This document shows positions 17,415-26,756 of a DNA stretch of 64,000 nt, piece by piece. Made by a program: the position numbers and the translations under genes. Position 1 is the stretch's first letter, and each line of letters starts with the position of its first letter. Below the pieces are notes generated by a model, which searched no databases, was not told the DNA's origin, and was given only the letters and a program-made list of their open reading frames with translations. This stretch comes from Streptomyces tardus (GTDB lineage: Bacteria > Actinomycetota > Actinomycetes > Streptomycetales > Streptomycetaceae), in the NCBI RefSeq assembly GCF_018101125.2, contig NZ_JAELVF020000001.1, forward strand, positions 3,806,722 to 3,870,721, read 5' to 3'.

Positions 17415-17802
17415 GGTGCGCGGCTGCGGGCCGCGCGGGAGCGGCTTGCGGCTGACCGGTGATGTTCCGGGTGGTGCCTGCGTCTCCGGGCTGTCCGTGG
17501 TTCGGGCGCCGCCCGACAGGCCGGCGGGGCTGTGGGGTCGGGCCGGCCTCGCGCGGGCTCGGGCTTTCCGGGGCGGGCGTTTGGAGCGTTCGGTCGGCAG
17601 GGCCGGGGGTGACGGGTTCGTTGTGCGAGCTGCTCGCCCGGGGCTTGCTGAGCGCGTGAGTCGCGAGGTCGGGAAGACGCGAAGCCCGCCCCTTGTGAGG
17701 GACGGGCCTGCCCGGCACAGGGTCGCGTCGTACGCCCCGGTTGCACCGCTGTCCTGATGTGCCGGCTCCGTGCGCTGTGCGCGCCCGCAGCGGGGTGTGC
17801 GC
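17415..17802. other. Intergenic stretch with no supported gene
   Basis: Open frames exist on both strands but lack ribosome sites and recognisable domains. The only structure I see is the hairpin at 17684-17707, which suits the end of the minus-strand glpX transcript. Confidence 0.5.
17684..17707 (-). terminator. Probable glpX terminator
   Basis: A 10-bp stem with one G-T pair and a TGTG loop (GCCCGCCCCT paired with AGGGACGGGC) lies about 95 bases beyond the glpX stop. Confidence 0.5.
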
Positions 17803-18837
17803 TCAGCGCGCCCGGTCGAAGTCCACCGCGCTGTAGGCGCGCAGCTTCTCCAGCTTGTGGGTCGACTCGATCTGCCGGATGGTGCCGGACTTCGAGCGCA
17901 TCACCAGCGACTGGGTGTAGGCCCGCTCCGAGCGGTAGTGCACACCGCGCAGCAGATCGCCGTCCGTGATGCCGGTGGCGACGAAGAAGACGTTGTCGCC
18001 GCGCACCAGGTCGGTGGTGGTCAGTACCAGGTCCAGGTCGTGGCCCGCGTCGAGGGCCTTCTGCCGCTCCTCGTCGTCCTTCGGCCAGAGCTTGCCCTGG
18101 ATCACGCCGCCCAGGCACTTGATGGCACAGGCCGAGATGATGCCCTCGGGCGTACCGCCCACGCCCAGCAGCAGGTCCACGCCGGTGCCCTCGCGAACAG
18201 CCATGATCGCGCCCGCCACGTCGCCGTCGGTGATGAACTTGATCCGGGCGCCGGCCTCCCGGACCTCCTTGACGATGCCCTCGTGCCGCGGCCGGTCCAG
18301 GATGACGACGGTGACGTCCTCGGGCGCGGTGCCCTTGGCCTTGGCGACCCTGCGGACGTTCACCGAGGCGGGCGCGTTGATGTCGACGTACTCGGCAGCC
18401 TCCGGACCGGTGACGAGCTTGTCCATGTAGTAGACCGCCGAGGGGTCGAACATCGCACCGCGTTCGGCCACCGCCAGGACGGATACGGCGTTGCCCATGC
18501 CCTTGGCCGTCAGCGTCGTGCCGTCCACCGGGTCGACCGCCACATCGCACTCGGCGCCCGTACCGTCGCCGACCCGCTCGCCGTTGTAGAGCATCGGCGC
18601 CTCGTCCTTCTCGCCCTCGCCGATGACGACGACGCCGTTCATCGAGACGGTGGAGACGAGCGCCCGCATGGCCTTGACGGCTGCACCGTCGGCGCCGTTC
18701 TTGTCGCCGCGCCCCACCCAGCGGCCGGACGCCATCGCACCGGCCTCGGTGACACGTACGAGCTCCAGTGCGAGGTTGCGGTCCGGAGCCTCGGGACTCA
18801 CCTCGAGCTGGGACGGAAGGTGGTGGTTCTCGGTCAT
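17803..18837 (-). CDS. glpX: Class II fructose-1,6-bisphosphatase GlpX
   Basis: This 344-residue gluconeogenic phosphatase of the lithium-sensitive superfamily shows VIGEGEKDEAPMLYNGE (metal-binding acidic loop), DVAVDPVDGTTLTAKG (DPVDGT signature) and LGVGGTPEGIISACAIK. Length and motifs are normal for actinobacterial GlpX, which is usually the sole FBPase. ATG 18837 has AGGTGTC upstream. It is divergent from the DUF4245 gene. Confidence 0.95.
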   Translation of the reverse strand: MTENHHLPSQLEVSPEAPDRNLALELVRVTEAGAMASGRWVGRGDKNGADGAAVKAMRALVSTVSMNGVVVIGEGEKDEAPMLYNGERVGDGTGAECDVAVDPVDGTTLTAKGMGNAVSVLAVAERGAMFDPSAVYYMDKLVTGPEAAEYVDINAPASVNVRRVAKAKGTAPEDVTVVILDRPRHEGIVKEVREAGARIKFITDGDVAGAIMAVREGTGVDLLLGVGGTPEGIISACAIKCLGGVIQGKLWPKDDEERQKALDAGHDLDLVLTTTDLVRGDNVFFVATGITDGDLLRGVHYRSERAYTQSLVMRSKSGTIRQIESTHKLEKLRAYSAVDFDRAR

Positions 18838-19017
18838 CTGGAGACACCTTTCTGCACGTCCGCTGGGAGCCGCGGCACGGACAGTTGAGGGTTGAGGGTG
18901 CTTCCGACCTTATCGGCACGTCGACAAAGTGAGCAGTGGACCCCTCGGATGAGCGGTCGCGGCGGACCTCGGGCCCCCGTGTACGAGGCCAGGTGGCGGG
19001 TGGGCGATGATGGGGCT

Positions 19018-19839
19018 GTGGGAGAGCAGCGCGACAGCACCGACGAAACCGGTACGACCCGTACGGCCGGCGAGGACGCCACGCCCGAGGCGGCGGCCGA
19101 CGACCGGGCGGCGACCGCTCCGGCAGCCGGTGGCGGCGACGGGGCGGCTCCGGACTCCGGCTCGGCCGAGGCCGCCGGAACGGCTGGGGCCGACCGGTCC
19201 GCCCCAGGGCCCGAGCAGGTCGAATCCGGGCCTGATCACTCCACGTCCGGGCCCGAGAAGAAGGGCCTGAAGTCCGTACGCGACATGGTGCTGTCGATGG
19301 CCGTCATCGGCCTCGGCGCGCTCCTGCTCTACTCCACGCTTCCCAACGACGAGAGCCAGGACCCGGTTTACGAGATCACCTACGAGGCCGAGCTCGCCAC
19401 CGCGGGCCGCGCGGCACCGTACGAGCTGCTCTCGCCCGAAGGGCTCAGCGACAAGTGGCGTGCCACCTCGGTCAGTTACAAGGCCAACAGCGACCACGGT
19501 TCGGTCTGGCACCTGGGCTTCATGAACCCCTCCGACGAGTACGCGGCCGTCGAACAGGGCAACGGTGACGAGCGGAAGTTCGTGCACGAGGTCACCCGCG
19601 GCGCGAGCGAGACGGAGACGACGGAGACCGTCAACGGCGAGGAGTGGGTGCGCTACAAGGGGGAGAAGTACAACGCCCTGGTGCTCCAGCGCGACCCCGA
19701 CGCACCGGACCGCGCCAACTTCTCCGGCGGTTCGCAGCAGGACGGCGGGGTCACCACGGTCGTCACCGGCACCGCTTCGTACGCCTCGCTGAAGAAGCTG
19801 GCCGCCTCGCTGGAGCCCCCGCAGACCGCCGGCAACTGA
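19018..19839 (+). CDS. DUF4245 membrane-anchored protein
   Basis: This protein of about 273 residues has a long acidic, Thr/Ala/Gly-rich N-terminus (about 85 residues) and one membrane helix (SMAVIGLGALLLYSTLP). An extracytoplasmic DUF4245 domain follows with YELLSPEGLSDKWRATSVSY and GEEWVRYKGEKYNALVLQR. Conserved next to glpX in Streptomyces, its function is unknown. GTG 19018 (GGGG site) is my choice. ATG 18949 in the same frame would add 23 residues. Confidence 0.78.
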   Translation: MGEQRDSTDETGTTRTAGEDATPEAAADDRAATAPAAGGGDGAAPDSGSAEAAGTAGADRSAPGPEQVESGPDHSTSGPEKKGLKSVRDMVLSMAVIGLGALLLYSTLPNDESQDPVYEITYEAELATAGRAAPYELLSPEGLSDKWRATSVSYKANSDHGSVWHLGFMNPSDEYAAVEQGNGDERKFVHEVTRGASETETTETVNGEEWVRYKGEKYNALVLQRDPDAPDRANFSGGSQQDGGVTTVVTGTASYASLKKLAASLEPPQTAGN

Positions 19840-20029
19840 TCACCGCCGGTCCCGTGCTGTGGCGCCCACGCCACGCCGGGTCCCGGCGGGCAGGGCCCGT
19901 AGCGCGACGGGCGAAGGCGCCGGGCCGGGCTCGTGGCATCCGCCCGCTCCGGCCCCGCCCGCTCCCGCTCTGCCTGCACCTACCGGGGCCCGTGCGCCGG
20001 GCGCCCGGACCCGCCGTCGTTCCTGAACC

Positions 20030-20623
20030 TCAGACGGTCGTGACGGCTTCCGCGGCTGCCAGCCTCGGGGCGCGGGGACGGAAGGCGTCCTCGCCGGGCA
20101 GGCCGATGTTCACCACCAGCAGCGTGCGCTGCTTGCCGTCGCCGAAGAACTCCTTGTCGACGGAGCCTGCGTCGAGTCCGGTCATCGGGCCCGCGGCCAG
20201 GCCGGCGGCACGTACGCCGAGCAGGAAGTAGCCCGCCTGGAGTGCGGCGTTGAACCGCCCGTGCTGCTCACGGGTCTCCAACTCGGCGAAGAGCGAGTCC
20301 TTGAGCCCCGGAACGGCCGGGAAGAGCTCCGGCAGCCGCTCGTGGAAGTCCAGGTCGGTCGAGAGGATCGCGGTCAGCGGTGCGGTGCGGGTCTTCTGCT
20401 TGTTGCCCTCGGACATGTGCTGGACCAGGCGCTCGCGAGCCTCGGGGGTGCGGACGAGGGTGAGCCGCAGCGGTGAGAGGTTGAACGCCGTGGGCGCCAG
20501 CTTGATCAGGTCGTACACAGCGTGGATCTGCTCGTCGCTGACGGGAGTGTCGGCGAACGTCTGCGCGGTGTGGGCCTCGCGGAAGAGCAGGTTCTGCGCG
20601 GCGTCGTCGAGAGCAAGAGCCAT
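20030..20623 (-). CDS. Nitroreductase family protein (RutE/HadB-like)
   Basis: This 197-residue FMN-dependent reductase of the malonic-semialdehyde reductase-like branch has FREAHTAQTFADTPVSDEQI at the start, APTAFNLSPLRLTLVRTPEA for FMN phosphate binding and GYFLLGVRAAGLAAGPMTG near the end. ATG 20623 has GGGA upstream. ATG 20635 in frame has a poorer site. An inverted repeat lies 18 bases upstream of 20623, suggesting a dedicated regulator. The substrate is unknown. Confidence 0.85.
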   Translation of the reverse strand: MALALDDAAQNLLFREAHTAQTFADTPVSDEQIHAVYDLIKLAPTAFNLSPLRLTLVRTPEARERLVQHMSEGNKQKTRTAPLTAILSTDLDFHERLPELFPAVPGLKDSLFAELETREQHGRFNAALQAGYFLLGVRAAGLAAGPMTGLDAGSVDKEFFGDGKQRTLLVVNIGLPGEDAFRPRAPRLAAAEAVTTV

Positions 20624-20640
20624 CGGTCGTCCCATCCAAG

Positions 20641-20658
20641 TAGTTCGGAATTGAACTA
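20641..20658 (-). promoter_or_regulatory. Inverted repeat before the nitroreductase gene
   Basis: TAGTTCGGAATTGAACTA contains 6-bp arms TAGTTC/GAACTA around a 6-base spacer. It is AT-rich relative to its surroundings, as expected of a MarR- or HxlR-type operator overlapping a promoter. Confidence 0.5.
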
Positions 20659-20831
20659 CCAGCCTACGGAAGATCCACGAGCCCGGCTCGCGCTCCCGCA
20701 GTGTGATGCGCCACAGCGTCCACAGGGCCACCTCGGCGGTACGGGCCGCTGCCGCGCGCACGAGACCGCCAAGGGCCACCGACGAACCGAGGGAGGCGTC
20801 TCGCCACTCGGTGGAGCCGGCCCGCTCCCGG

Positions 20832-21146
20832 CTACGCGCCGCCCTGCTCTCCGCCAGCTCTCGCCGCTCCCTCGGGGCCTGCGGCCTCTTCGGCGGGCTC
20901 GGGCTCGGCGAGCGCCGCGTCCAGACGTGCCCGCGCGCCGGCGAGGAACTCCCGGCAGACGCCGGCGAGTTGCTCACCGCGCTCCCACAGCGCCAGGGAC
21001 TCCTCCAGGGTCGCCCCGCCGGCCTCCAGCCGCCGTACCACCTCGACCAGCTCGTCCCGCGCCTGCTCGTAACTGAGCGCCGGCTCCTCGGCCGGCTCCG
21101 GTCCACCCGCCGCAGCGGCGGGCCCCGTGGGCTCCGTCTCCGTCAT
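20832..21146 (-). CDS. xseB: Exodeoxyribonuclease VII small subunit
   Basis: This 104-residue protein has the XseB helical hairpin LSYEQARDELVEVVRRLEAG then LEESLALWERGEQLAGVCRE. Long Ala/Glu-rich tails at both ends are common in Streptomyces. It partners XseA, encoded upstream on the same strand, to degrade single-stranded DNA into oligonucleotides. Confidence 0.9.
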   Translation of the reverse strand: MTETEPTGPAAAAGGPEPAEEPALSYEQARDELVEVVRRLEAGGATLEESLALWERGEQLAGVCREFLAGARARLDAALAEPEPAEEAAGPEGAARAGGEQGGA

Positions 21147-21261
21147 GTCTCCACCCTAGATCTCGCCAGAACTCTCTCCGGACCCACCGCGACCGCTCCT
21201 TCCGCGCGACCACCGCCCCTCACCGCGACCGCTGCCCGCAGCGCTCACTGCGTCCCGGGAA

Positions 21262-21310
21262 AACCTGCTCACCCCGGAACCTGCTCACCCCGGAACCTGC
21301 TCACTCCCGG
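21262..21310. repeat. Three tandem 16-bp repeats across the xseA stop
   Basis: The unit AACCTGCTCACCCCGG occurs at 21262-21277 and 21278-21293. A third copy with one insertion spans 21294-21310 and contains the xseA stop codon (21301-21303). Slippage expansion at the gene end is the simplest explanation. Confidence 0.8.
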
Positions 21311-22509
21311 ACTGTCACCCTGAACTCGCCCTCGGCGACCCGGGCGCGCAACTGCTCGCCGGGAGCCACCTCGCCGCTCGCGCGCACCGCCTCTCCGCTC
21401 TCGCGCTGGAGCACCGCGTAACCCCTGCGCAGCGTGGCCGCGGGGGAGAGGGCCACGACCCTGGCCCTGGTGTGCTCCAGATCGGCCTCCGCCCGGTCCA
21501 GCGCATGACCGAAGGTGCGGCGCCCGCGGCCGGCCAGCTCCGCCACCTCGTCCTCTCTGCTCTCCAGCAACCGGTGCGGATACGTCATGGACGGTCTGCT
21601 CATCCAGTCCGAGAGCCCGCGCTCCTGCTGCGCCAGGTAACCCGTCACACAGCGCTGTGCGCGCCCGCGCAACTGCGCCACCCGCTCGTGCTCCTCGCCG
21701 ACGTCGGGAACCACGTCCTTGGCGGCGTGGGTCGGGGTGCGCGAGCGCAGATCGGCGACCAGATCGAGCAGCGGATTGTCCGGCTCGTGGCCGATCGCGG
21801 AGACCACCGGCGTACGACAGGCGGCCACCGCGCGCACCAACTCCTCGTCCGAGAACGGCAGCAGGTCCTCCACGCTGCCGCCGCCGCGCGCGACCACGAT
21901 CACATCCACCTCGCGGTCGGTGTCCAACTCCCGGACCGCCGCCACCACCTGCGGCACCGCCCGCACCCCCTGGACGGCGACGTTGCGGACGGTGAACCGG
22001 ACCGCCGGCCAGCGGTGCCGCGCCGTCTCCAGCACATCCCGCTCGGCGGCGGAGGCGCGACCGGTCACCAGCCCCACCCGGCGCGGAAGGAACGGCAGCG
22101 GGCGCTTGTGGCGTGCCTCGAAGAGGCCCTCGGAGGTGAGCTTGCGCTTCAACTGCTCCAGCCGCACCAGCAGTTCGCCCATGCCGACCGGACGTATCTC
22201 GGCCGCCCTCAGCGACAGCTGACCGCGCGCGGCGTACCAGGAGGGCTTTCCGTGCACCACGATCCGCGCGCCCTCGCTCACCACGTCCGCGACCTGGTCG
22301 AAGACCTGGCGGTAGCACGTCACGGTGAGCGAGATCTCGTGCGAGGGGTCGCGCAGGGTCATGAACACCACGCCCGCGCCCGGCCGACGGCTGAGCTGGG
22401 CGATCTGCCCCTCCACCCACACCGGGCCGAGGCGGTCGATCCAGCCGCCGATTAGCCGCGACACCTCGCCGACCGGAATCGGCGATTCGGGAGACGTCTG
22501 CATTGCCAT
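21301..22509 (-). CDS. xseA: Exodeoxyribonuclease VII large subunit
   Basis: This 402-residue catalytic subunit has an N-terminal OB-fold (residues 12-110: VWVEGQIAQLSRRPGAGVVF) and the exonuclease domain with VGLVTGRASAAERDVLET, VDVIVVARGGGSVEDLLPFSDE and SAIGHEPDNPLLDLVADLR. A coiled-coil-rich C-terminus follows. ATG 22509 (MAMQTSPES) begins just before the conserved OB-fold. An in-frame GTG 30 bases further up is less likely. Confidence 0.93.
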   Translation of the reverse strand: MAMQTSPESPIPVGEVSRLIGGWIDRLGPVWVEGQIAQLSRRPGAGVVFMTLRDPSHEISLTVTCYRQVFDQVADVVSEGARIVVHGKPSWYAARGQLSLRAAEIRPVGMGELLVRLEQLKRKLTSEGLFEARHKRPLPFLPRRVGLVTGRASAAERDVLETARHRWPAVRFTVRNVAVQGVRAVPQVVAAVRELDTDREVDVIVVARGGGSVEDLLPFSDEELVRAVAACRTPVVSAIGHEPDNPLLDLVADLRSRTPTHAAKDVVPDVGEEHERVAQLRGRAQRCVTGYLAQQERGLSDWMSRPSMTYPHRLLESREDEVAELAGRGRRTFGHALDRAEADLEHTRARVVALSPAATLRRGYAVLQRESGEAVRASGEVAPGEQLRARVAEGEFRVTVRE

Positions 22510-22839
22510 GACCGCGAGGCTAGTCGCCCCCACTGACAATCCCCTCGGCCCTCTCCCACCCGCTCGTCCGCGCGCGGCCCGCAGCGACCGTGGCGGCCTT
22601 CCTCAGCCTTCCTCAGCCTTCCTCAGCCTTCCGCGGCCTTCCCCGCGACGAGCCCGTGCGGCGTCTGCGCTCGCGCGCGACGAACCCGCGGCTCCTGCGC
22701 GACGAGCCCGGACGGGGGAGTCTCCGCTTCCGCTCCCGCGGGGAGCCTCCGGGGCCGGGGTGGGCGCACGCCCTCCGCGCGCCGTCCCCCGAACAAGTGC
22801 GCCCTCCGACACGACGCCGATGAGCTTTACGATGGGCGC
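22510..22839. other. xseA-ispH divergent intergenic region with 10-bp tandem repeats
   Basis: There is no gene. The stretch 22594-22640 is a 10-bp-period tandem array of CCTCAGCCTT (three exact copies flanked by two degenerate ones). GCGACGAGCCCG-like strings then recur at about 22648-22715. The ispH promoter must lie near 22800-22830, but I cannot name its boxes with confidence. Confidence 0.6.
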
Positions 22840-23940
22840 ATGACTTCTGCGTCCCGCCCGTCGACCGCCGCCACCGACAGTGCAGACCTCGCGCCCGAGC
22901 GCACCGCACGCGAGGAGAGTGCCCCCGCAGAGACCGTTCGCGGGGAGAGCGAGTCCGGCGGGGGCAGGAGAGTCCTCCTCGCCGCTCCGCGCGGCTACTG
23001 CGCCGGCGTCGACCGCGCGGTCATAGCCGTGGAGCAGGCCCTGGAGCAGTACGGCGCCCCCATCTACGTCCGCCACGAGATCGTCCACAACAAGTACGTC
23101 GTGGAGACCCTCCGCAAGAAGGGCGCCATCTTCGTCGAGGAGACCGCCGAGGTGCCGCCCGGCGAGATCGTGATCTTCTCCGCCCACGGCGTCGCTCCGG
23201 TCGTCCACGACGAGGCGAAGCGGGGGCAGTTGGCCACCATCGACGCCACCTGCCCGCTGGTCACCAAGGTCCACAAGGAAGCGGTCCGGTTCGCCAAGGA
23301 CGACTACGACATCCTGCTCATCGGCCACGAGGGCCACGAGGAGGTCATCGGCACCAGTGGTGAGGCGCCCGAGCACATCACTCTCGTCGACGGCCCCAAG
23401 GACGTCGGGAGCGTCGAGGTCAAGGACCCCTCCAAGGTCGTCTGGCTCTCCCAGACCACCCTGTCGGTGGACGAGACGATGGAGACCGTCGATGCGCTGA
23501 AGGAGAAGTTCCCCCAGCTCATCTCGCCCCCCAGCGACGACATCTGCTACGCCACCCAGAACCGCCAGACCGCCATCAAGCAGGTCGCGGCACAGTCCGA
23601 CCTGGTGCTGATCGTCGGCTCCAAGAACTCCTCCAACTCCGTGCGTCTGGTCGAGACCGCCCTGGTCCACGGAGCCAAGGCCGGCCACCTCGTCGACAAC
23701 GCGAGCGAGCTGGACGAAGCCTGGCTGGAGGGCGTCACCACCGTCGGCCTCTCCTCCGGCGCCTCCGTCCCCGACGTGCTCGTGGAGGGCGTCATCCAGT
23801 GGCTGGCCGAGCGTGGATGGTCGGATGTGGAGGTGGTGCAGCCGGTGGAGGAGCACATCCAGTTCTCGCTGCCCAAGGAGCTGCGTCGCGACCTGCGCGC
23901 GGAGGTGAAGGCCGCCGCAGCGGACTCCGCCGCATCCTGA
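22840..23940 (+). CDS. ispH: 4-hydroxy-3-methylbut-2-enyl diphosphate reductase
   Basis: This 366-residue final enzyme of the MEP isoprenoid pathway coordinates a [4Fe-4S] cluster through cysteines in RGYCAGVDRA, DATCPLVTKVHKEA and DDICYATQNRQ, all present. HEIVHNKYVVETL and EVIGTSGEAPEHI also match. An Ala/Glu-rich N-terminal tail of about 45 residues precedes the domain. ATG 22840 is clear. Confidence 0.96.
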   Translation: MTSASRPSTAATDSADLAPERTAREESAPAETVRGESESGGGRRVLLAAPRGYCAGVDRAVIAVEQALEQYGAPIYVRHEIVHNKYVVETLRKKGAIFVEETAEVPPGEIVIFSAHGVAPVVHDEAKRGQLATIDATCPLVTKVHKEAVRFAKDDYDILLIGHEGHEEVIGTSGEAPEHITLVDGPKDVGSVEVKDPSKVVWLSQTTLSVDETMETVDALKEKFPQLISPPSDDICYATQNRQTAIKQVAAQSDLVLIVGSKNSSNSVRLVETALVHGAKAGHLVDNASELDEAWLEGVTTVGLSSGASVPDVLVEGVIQWLAERGWSDVEVVQPVEEHIQFSLPKELRRDLRAEVKAAAADSAAS

Positions 23941-24014
23941 CCCCGGCGGCCCGCGCGCACCGCTTCGGCGCGGTGCCCGGGCCGACCTTTCGGCGCGGCC
24001 AGGCGGGAGCAGGT

Positions 24015-24052
24015 CGGTCGGCCGTGCGTCAGCGCGTACGGGCGGCCGACCG
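24015..24052. terminator. Possible convergent terminator between ispH and the DUF6542-like gene
   Basis: A perfect 10-bp inverted repeat CGGTCGGCCG/CGGCCGACCG with an 18-base loop overlaps the end of the minus-strand gene. A second small hairpin (GCACCGC/GCGGTGC) precedes it. Confidence 0.35.
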
Positions 24053-24712
24053 GCTTCGCCGCCGTCCCGCCGCGTACAGGCCGCGCCGCACCAGCACGAT
24101 CGCCACCGCGACCAGCGTCCCGCCGTACAGCCAACCGGCGTTGACCGCCAGCGTCGACGCCAGCGCTACGAACCAGGCGCCGACCCCGTCCTCGCCGGTG
24201 ATCGGAATCAGCCCGAAGGTGAAGGCGATCGGTACGGCGACCGGCGCGGTCAGCGCCTCCGCCACCCGTACCCCCAGCGCGCAGGCCGCGCACAGCACGA
24301 CGAAGCAGACGCCGTAGAACGTCATCGAGTCGTCGAGCAGCAGCGAGGCGAACAGCCCCGCGCACAGCATCACCACCACGGCGAGCAGCCCGCCGCCGAG
24401 CGCGGTCAACCGCGGCCGGGGCATCCGTGTCAGCAGCGCCGGCAGCCCTCCGGCCCGGCCGCCGCCGTTCGCCGACACCGCCGTCCGGCCCCGGGGCTTC
24501 CCGCCGCCGGGCTGTCTGCCCCACGGCTCCCCGACGCCGGGCTTCTCCGGCCGCCGGTCCTCGGATGCCGGCGTTCGGCTGGGACGTTCAACGGGCACAC
24601 CCCGCCCGGCGTTCGGCCTTCCGGGCTGCCCTGTCCCGGGCTCCACGGCGGCCCGGTGCGCCGCCTGCCGCTCTGCCGTCCGGCGTCTGGGCTCACTCCT
24701 GCGTTGCTCCAC
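24029..24712 (-). CDS. DUF6542-like membrane protein
   Basis: This 227-residue protein has a highly basic, Pro/Gly-rich N-terminal half. About five hydrophobic segments follow (LTALGGGLLAVVVMLCAGLF, MTFYGVCFVVLCAACALGV, VAVPIAFTFGLIPI, WFVALASTLAVNAGWLYGGT, VAVAIVLVRRGLYAAG). GTG 24712 is the best start. Its first 32 coding bases lie inside the 208-bp palindrome, so a mirror copy of the start exists at 24857-24888. Function is unknown; I assign the family from memory of the ispH neighbourhood. Confidence 0.65.
   Translation of the reverse strand: MEQRRSEPRRRTAERQAAHRAAVEPGTGQPGRPNAGRGVPVERPSRTPASEDRRPEKPGVGEPWGRQPGGGKPRGRTAVSANGGGRAGGLPALLTRMPRPRLTALGGGLLAVVVMLCAGLFASLLLDDSMTFYGVCFVVLCAACALGVRVAEALTAPVAVPIAFTFGLIPITGEDGVGAWFVALASTLAVNAGWLYGGTLVAVAIVLVRRGLYAAGRRRSRSAARTR
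24306..24365. repeat. Source copy of a 60-bp direct repeat (inside the DUF6542-like gene)
   Basis: This 60-base segment, beginning CAGACGCCGTAGAACGTCAT, recurs without mismatch and in the same orientation at 24880-24939, outside the gene. The copy begins and ends in short microhomologies with the flanking inverted repeats. Confidence 0.95.
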
Positions 24713-24888
24713 CGCACCAACGTAGAACCGCCCGTCCGCCACCCCGCCCGGACACGCCCGCCCGCCCCGGCAACCGACGTCGTCGACGACGTCGGTTGCC
24801 GGGGCGGGCGGGCGTGTCCGGGCGGGGTGGCGGACGGGCGGTTCTACGTTGGTGCGGTGGAGCAACGCAGGAGTGAGCCCAGACGCCG
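24681..24888. repeat. Perfect 208-bp palindrome with no spacer
   Basis: Bases 24681-24784 are the exact reverse complement of 24785-24888 (paired positions sum to 49569), with no mismatch and no central spacer. The centre is the short natural dyad CGACGTCGTCGACGACGTCG. The left arm contains the start and upstream region of the DUF6542-like gene, and the right arm duplicates them facing ychF. It could be a real inverted duplication or a fold-back sequencing artefact. Confidence 0.95.
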
Positions 24889-24939
24889 TAGAACGTCATC
24901 GAGTCGTCGAGCAGCAGCGAGGCGAACAGCCCCGCGCAC
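24880..24939. pseudogene. Duplicated internal fragment of the DUF6542-like gene
   Basis: This is an exact copy of 24306-24365 joined to the mirrored gene start. The junction at 24880-24888 shares 9 bp (CAGACGCCG) between the two sources. The far junction at 24929-24939 shares 11 bp (GCCCCGCGCAC) with the next inverted segment. It cannot encode a working protein. Confidence 0.85.
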
Positions 24940-25012
24940 GGGAACCAGTCCACCCGTCCACGGCTGCCGCGGGGCAGCCGTAGACTGGTGGACTGGTTCC
25001 CGTGCGCGGGGC
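24929..25012. repeat. 26-bp inverted repeat around a small hairpin upstream of ychF
   Basis: Bases 24929-24954 are the exact reverse complement of 24987-25012. The 32-base loop holds a perfect hairpin CGGCTGCC-GCGG-GGCAGCCG (24961-24980). The outer arm is part of the rearrangement described for the palindrome. Confidence 0.9.
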
Positions 25013-25050
25013 CGCCGCACCCAACCGCCTCGCTACGGGAAGTTCGTCAC

Positions 25051-26142
<1,092 letters not shown>

Positions 26143-26191
26143 CCGCTGAAGTATCACCACGTCGCTGATCTGGCAAACGCCCAGGTCAGAG

Positions 26192-26228
26192 AGGGCCCGA
26201 CTCTTCGGAGTCGGGCCCTTGGTTTTTT
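26192..26228 (+). terminator. Intrinsic terminator of ychF
   Basis: A 12-bp perfect stem AGGGCCCGACTC with a TTCG tetraloop is followed by TGG and six Ts, unusually classical for Streptomyces. A homologous hairpin occurs at 62056-62089. Confidence 0.95.
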
Positions 26229-26231
26229 CCC

Positions 26232-26317
26232 GTGCTGGGATGGTGCTGGGATAGCTGACCCCTCGTCACCTGTCATCACCCCTGCTCATCCCTACCGTGC
26301 TGGGATCGTGCTGGGAT
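26232..26317 (+). promoter_or_regulatory. Left arm-type repeats of the putative island
   Basis: GTGCTGGGAT occurs at 26232, 26243, 26297 and 26308. That is two pairs, each spaced 11 bp (one helical turn) and lying inside the element next to the att core. A matching pair lies at 61933 and 61944 at the other end. This is the expected layout of tyrosine-recombinase arm sites. Confidence 0.65.
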
Positions 26318-26471
26318 GGGATGGAACGCCCGTGCTGGGTTTCGGGCGTTGCGCTGCCCGATGCGGGGGGCTGGCGAGGGTGGATCCGTCCACACGCCTT
26401 CTTCGCGGCTGTGGGCCTACATGCAGGGCCGCACCGTGGCACTTTTCCTACTCGTTTGACACAATCGGGGT

Positions 26472-26756
26472 ATGGCCGAGACGACGTACAGCATCGGGGA
26501 AGGGCCGGCGACGCGGGTGAGCCTGTCGCTGCCGGAGGGGACCGCGGAGGCGATCCGGGCGCGGGTGGGTAAGCGGGAGTTCTCGGCGTTCATCGCTGAG
26601 GCGGTCGAGCGTGAGCTGCGTGGTCAGGTCCTTGACGAGTACTTGGCCGACTACGAGAGCCGCAAGGGGCCGGTCTCTGAGCAGGCCCGGCAGCGGGCAC
26701 GCCAGGTCTTCGACGAGGTGTTCGCCGAGGAGGCCGAGTGGCCCGCCGCAGGCTGA
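26472..26756 (+). CDS. VapB/CopG-like antitoxin
   Basis: This 94-residue protein has a ribbon-helix-helix core (TRVSLSLPEGTAEAIRARVG, EFSAFIAEAVEREL) and a charged helical tail suited to toxin binding (EYLADYESRKGPVSEQARQR). There is no ribosome site before ATG 26472. An ACACAAT -10-like element lies seven bases upstream, so the mRNA may be leaderless. The toxin gene overlaps its end by 19 bp. Antitoxin dimers usually repress their own promoter. Confidence 0.82.
   Translation: MAETTYSIGEGPATRVSLSLPEGTAEAIRARVGKREFSAFIAEAVERELRGQVLDEYLADYESRKGPVSEQARQRARQVFDEVFAEEAEWPAAG

Larger units (their letters stand above)
24713..25050. other. Rearranged DUF6542-ychF intergenic region
   Basis: No gene fits here. 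From left to right it holds the palindrome centre and right arm (to 24888), a 60-bp copy of part of the DUF6542-like gene (24880-24939), one arm of a 26-bp inverted repeat (24929-24954), a small hairpin (24961-24980) and the second arm (24987-25012). The native ychF leader follows. Confidence 0.8.
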
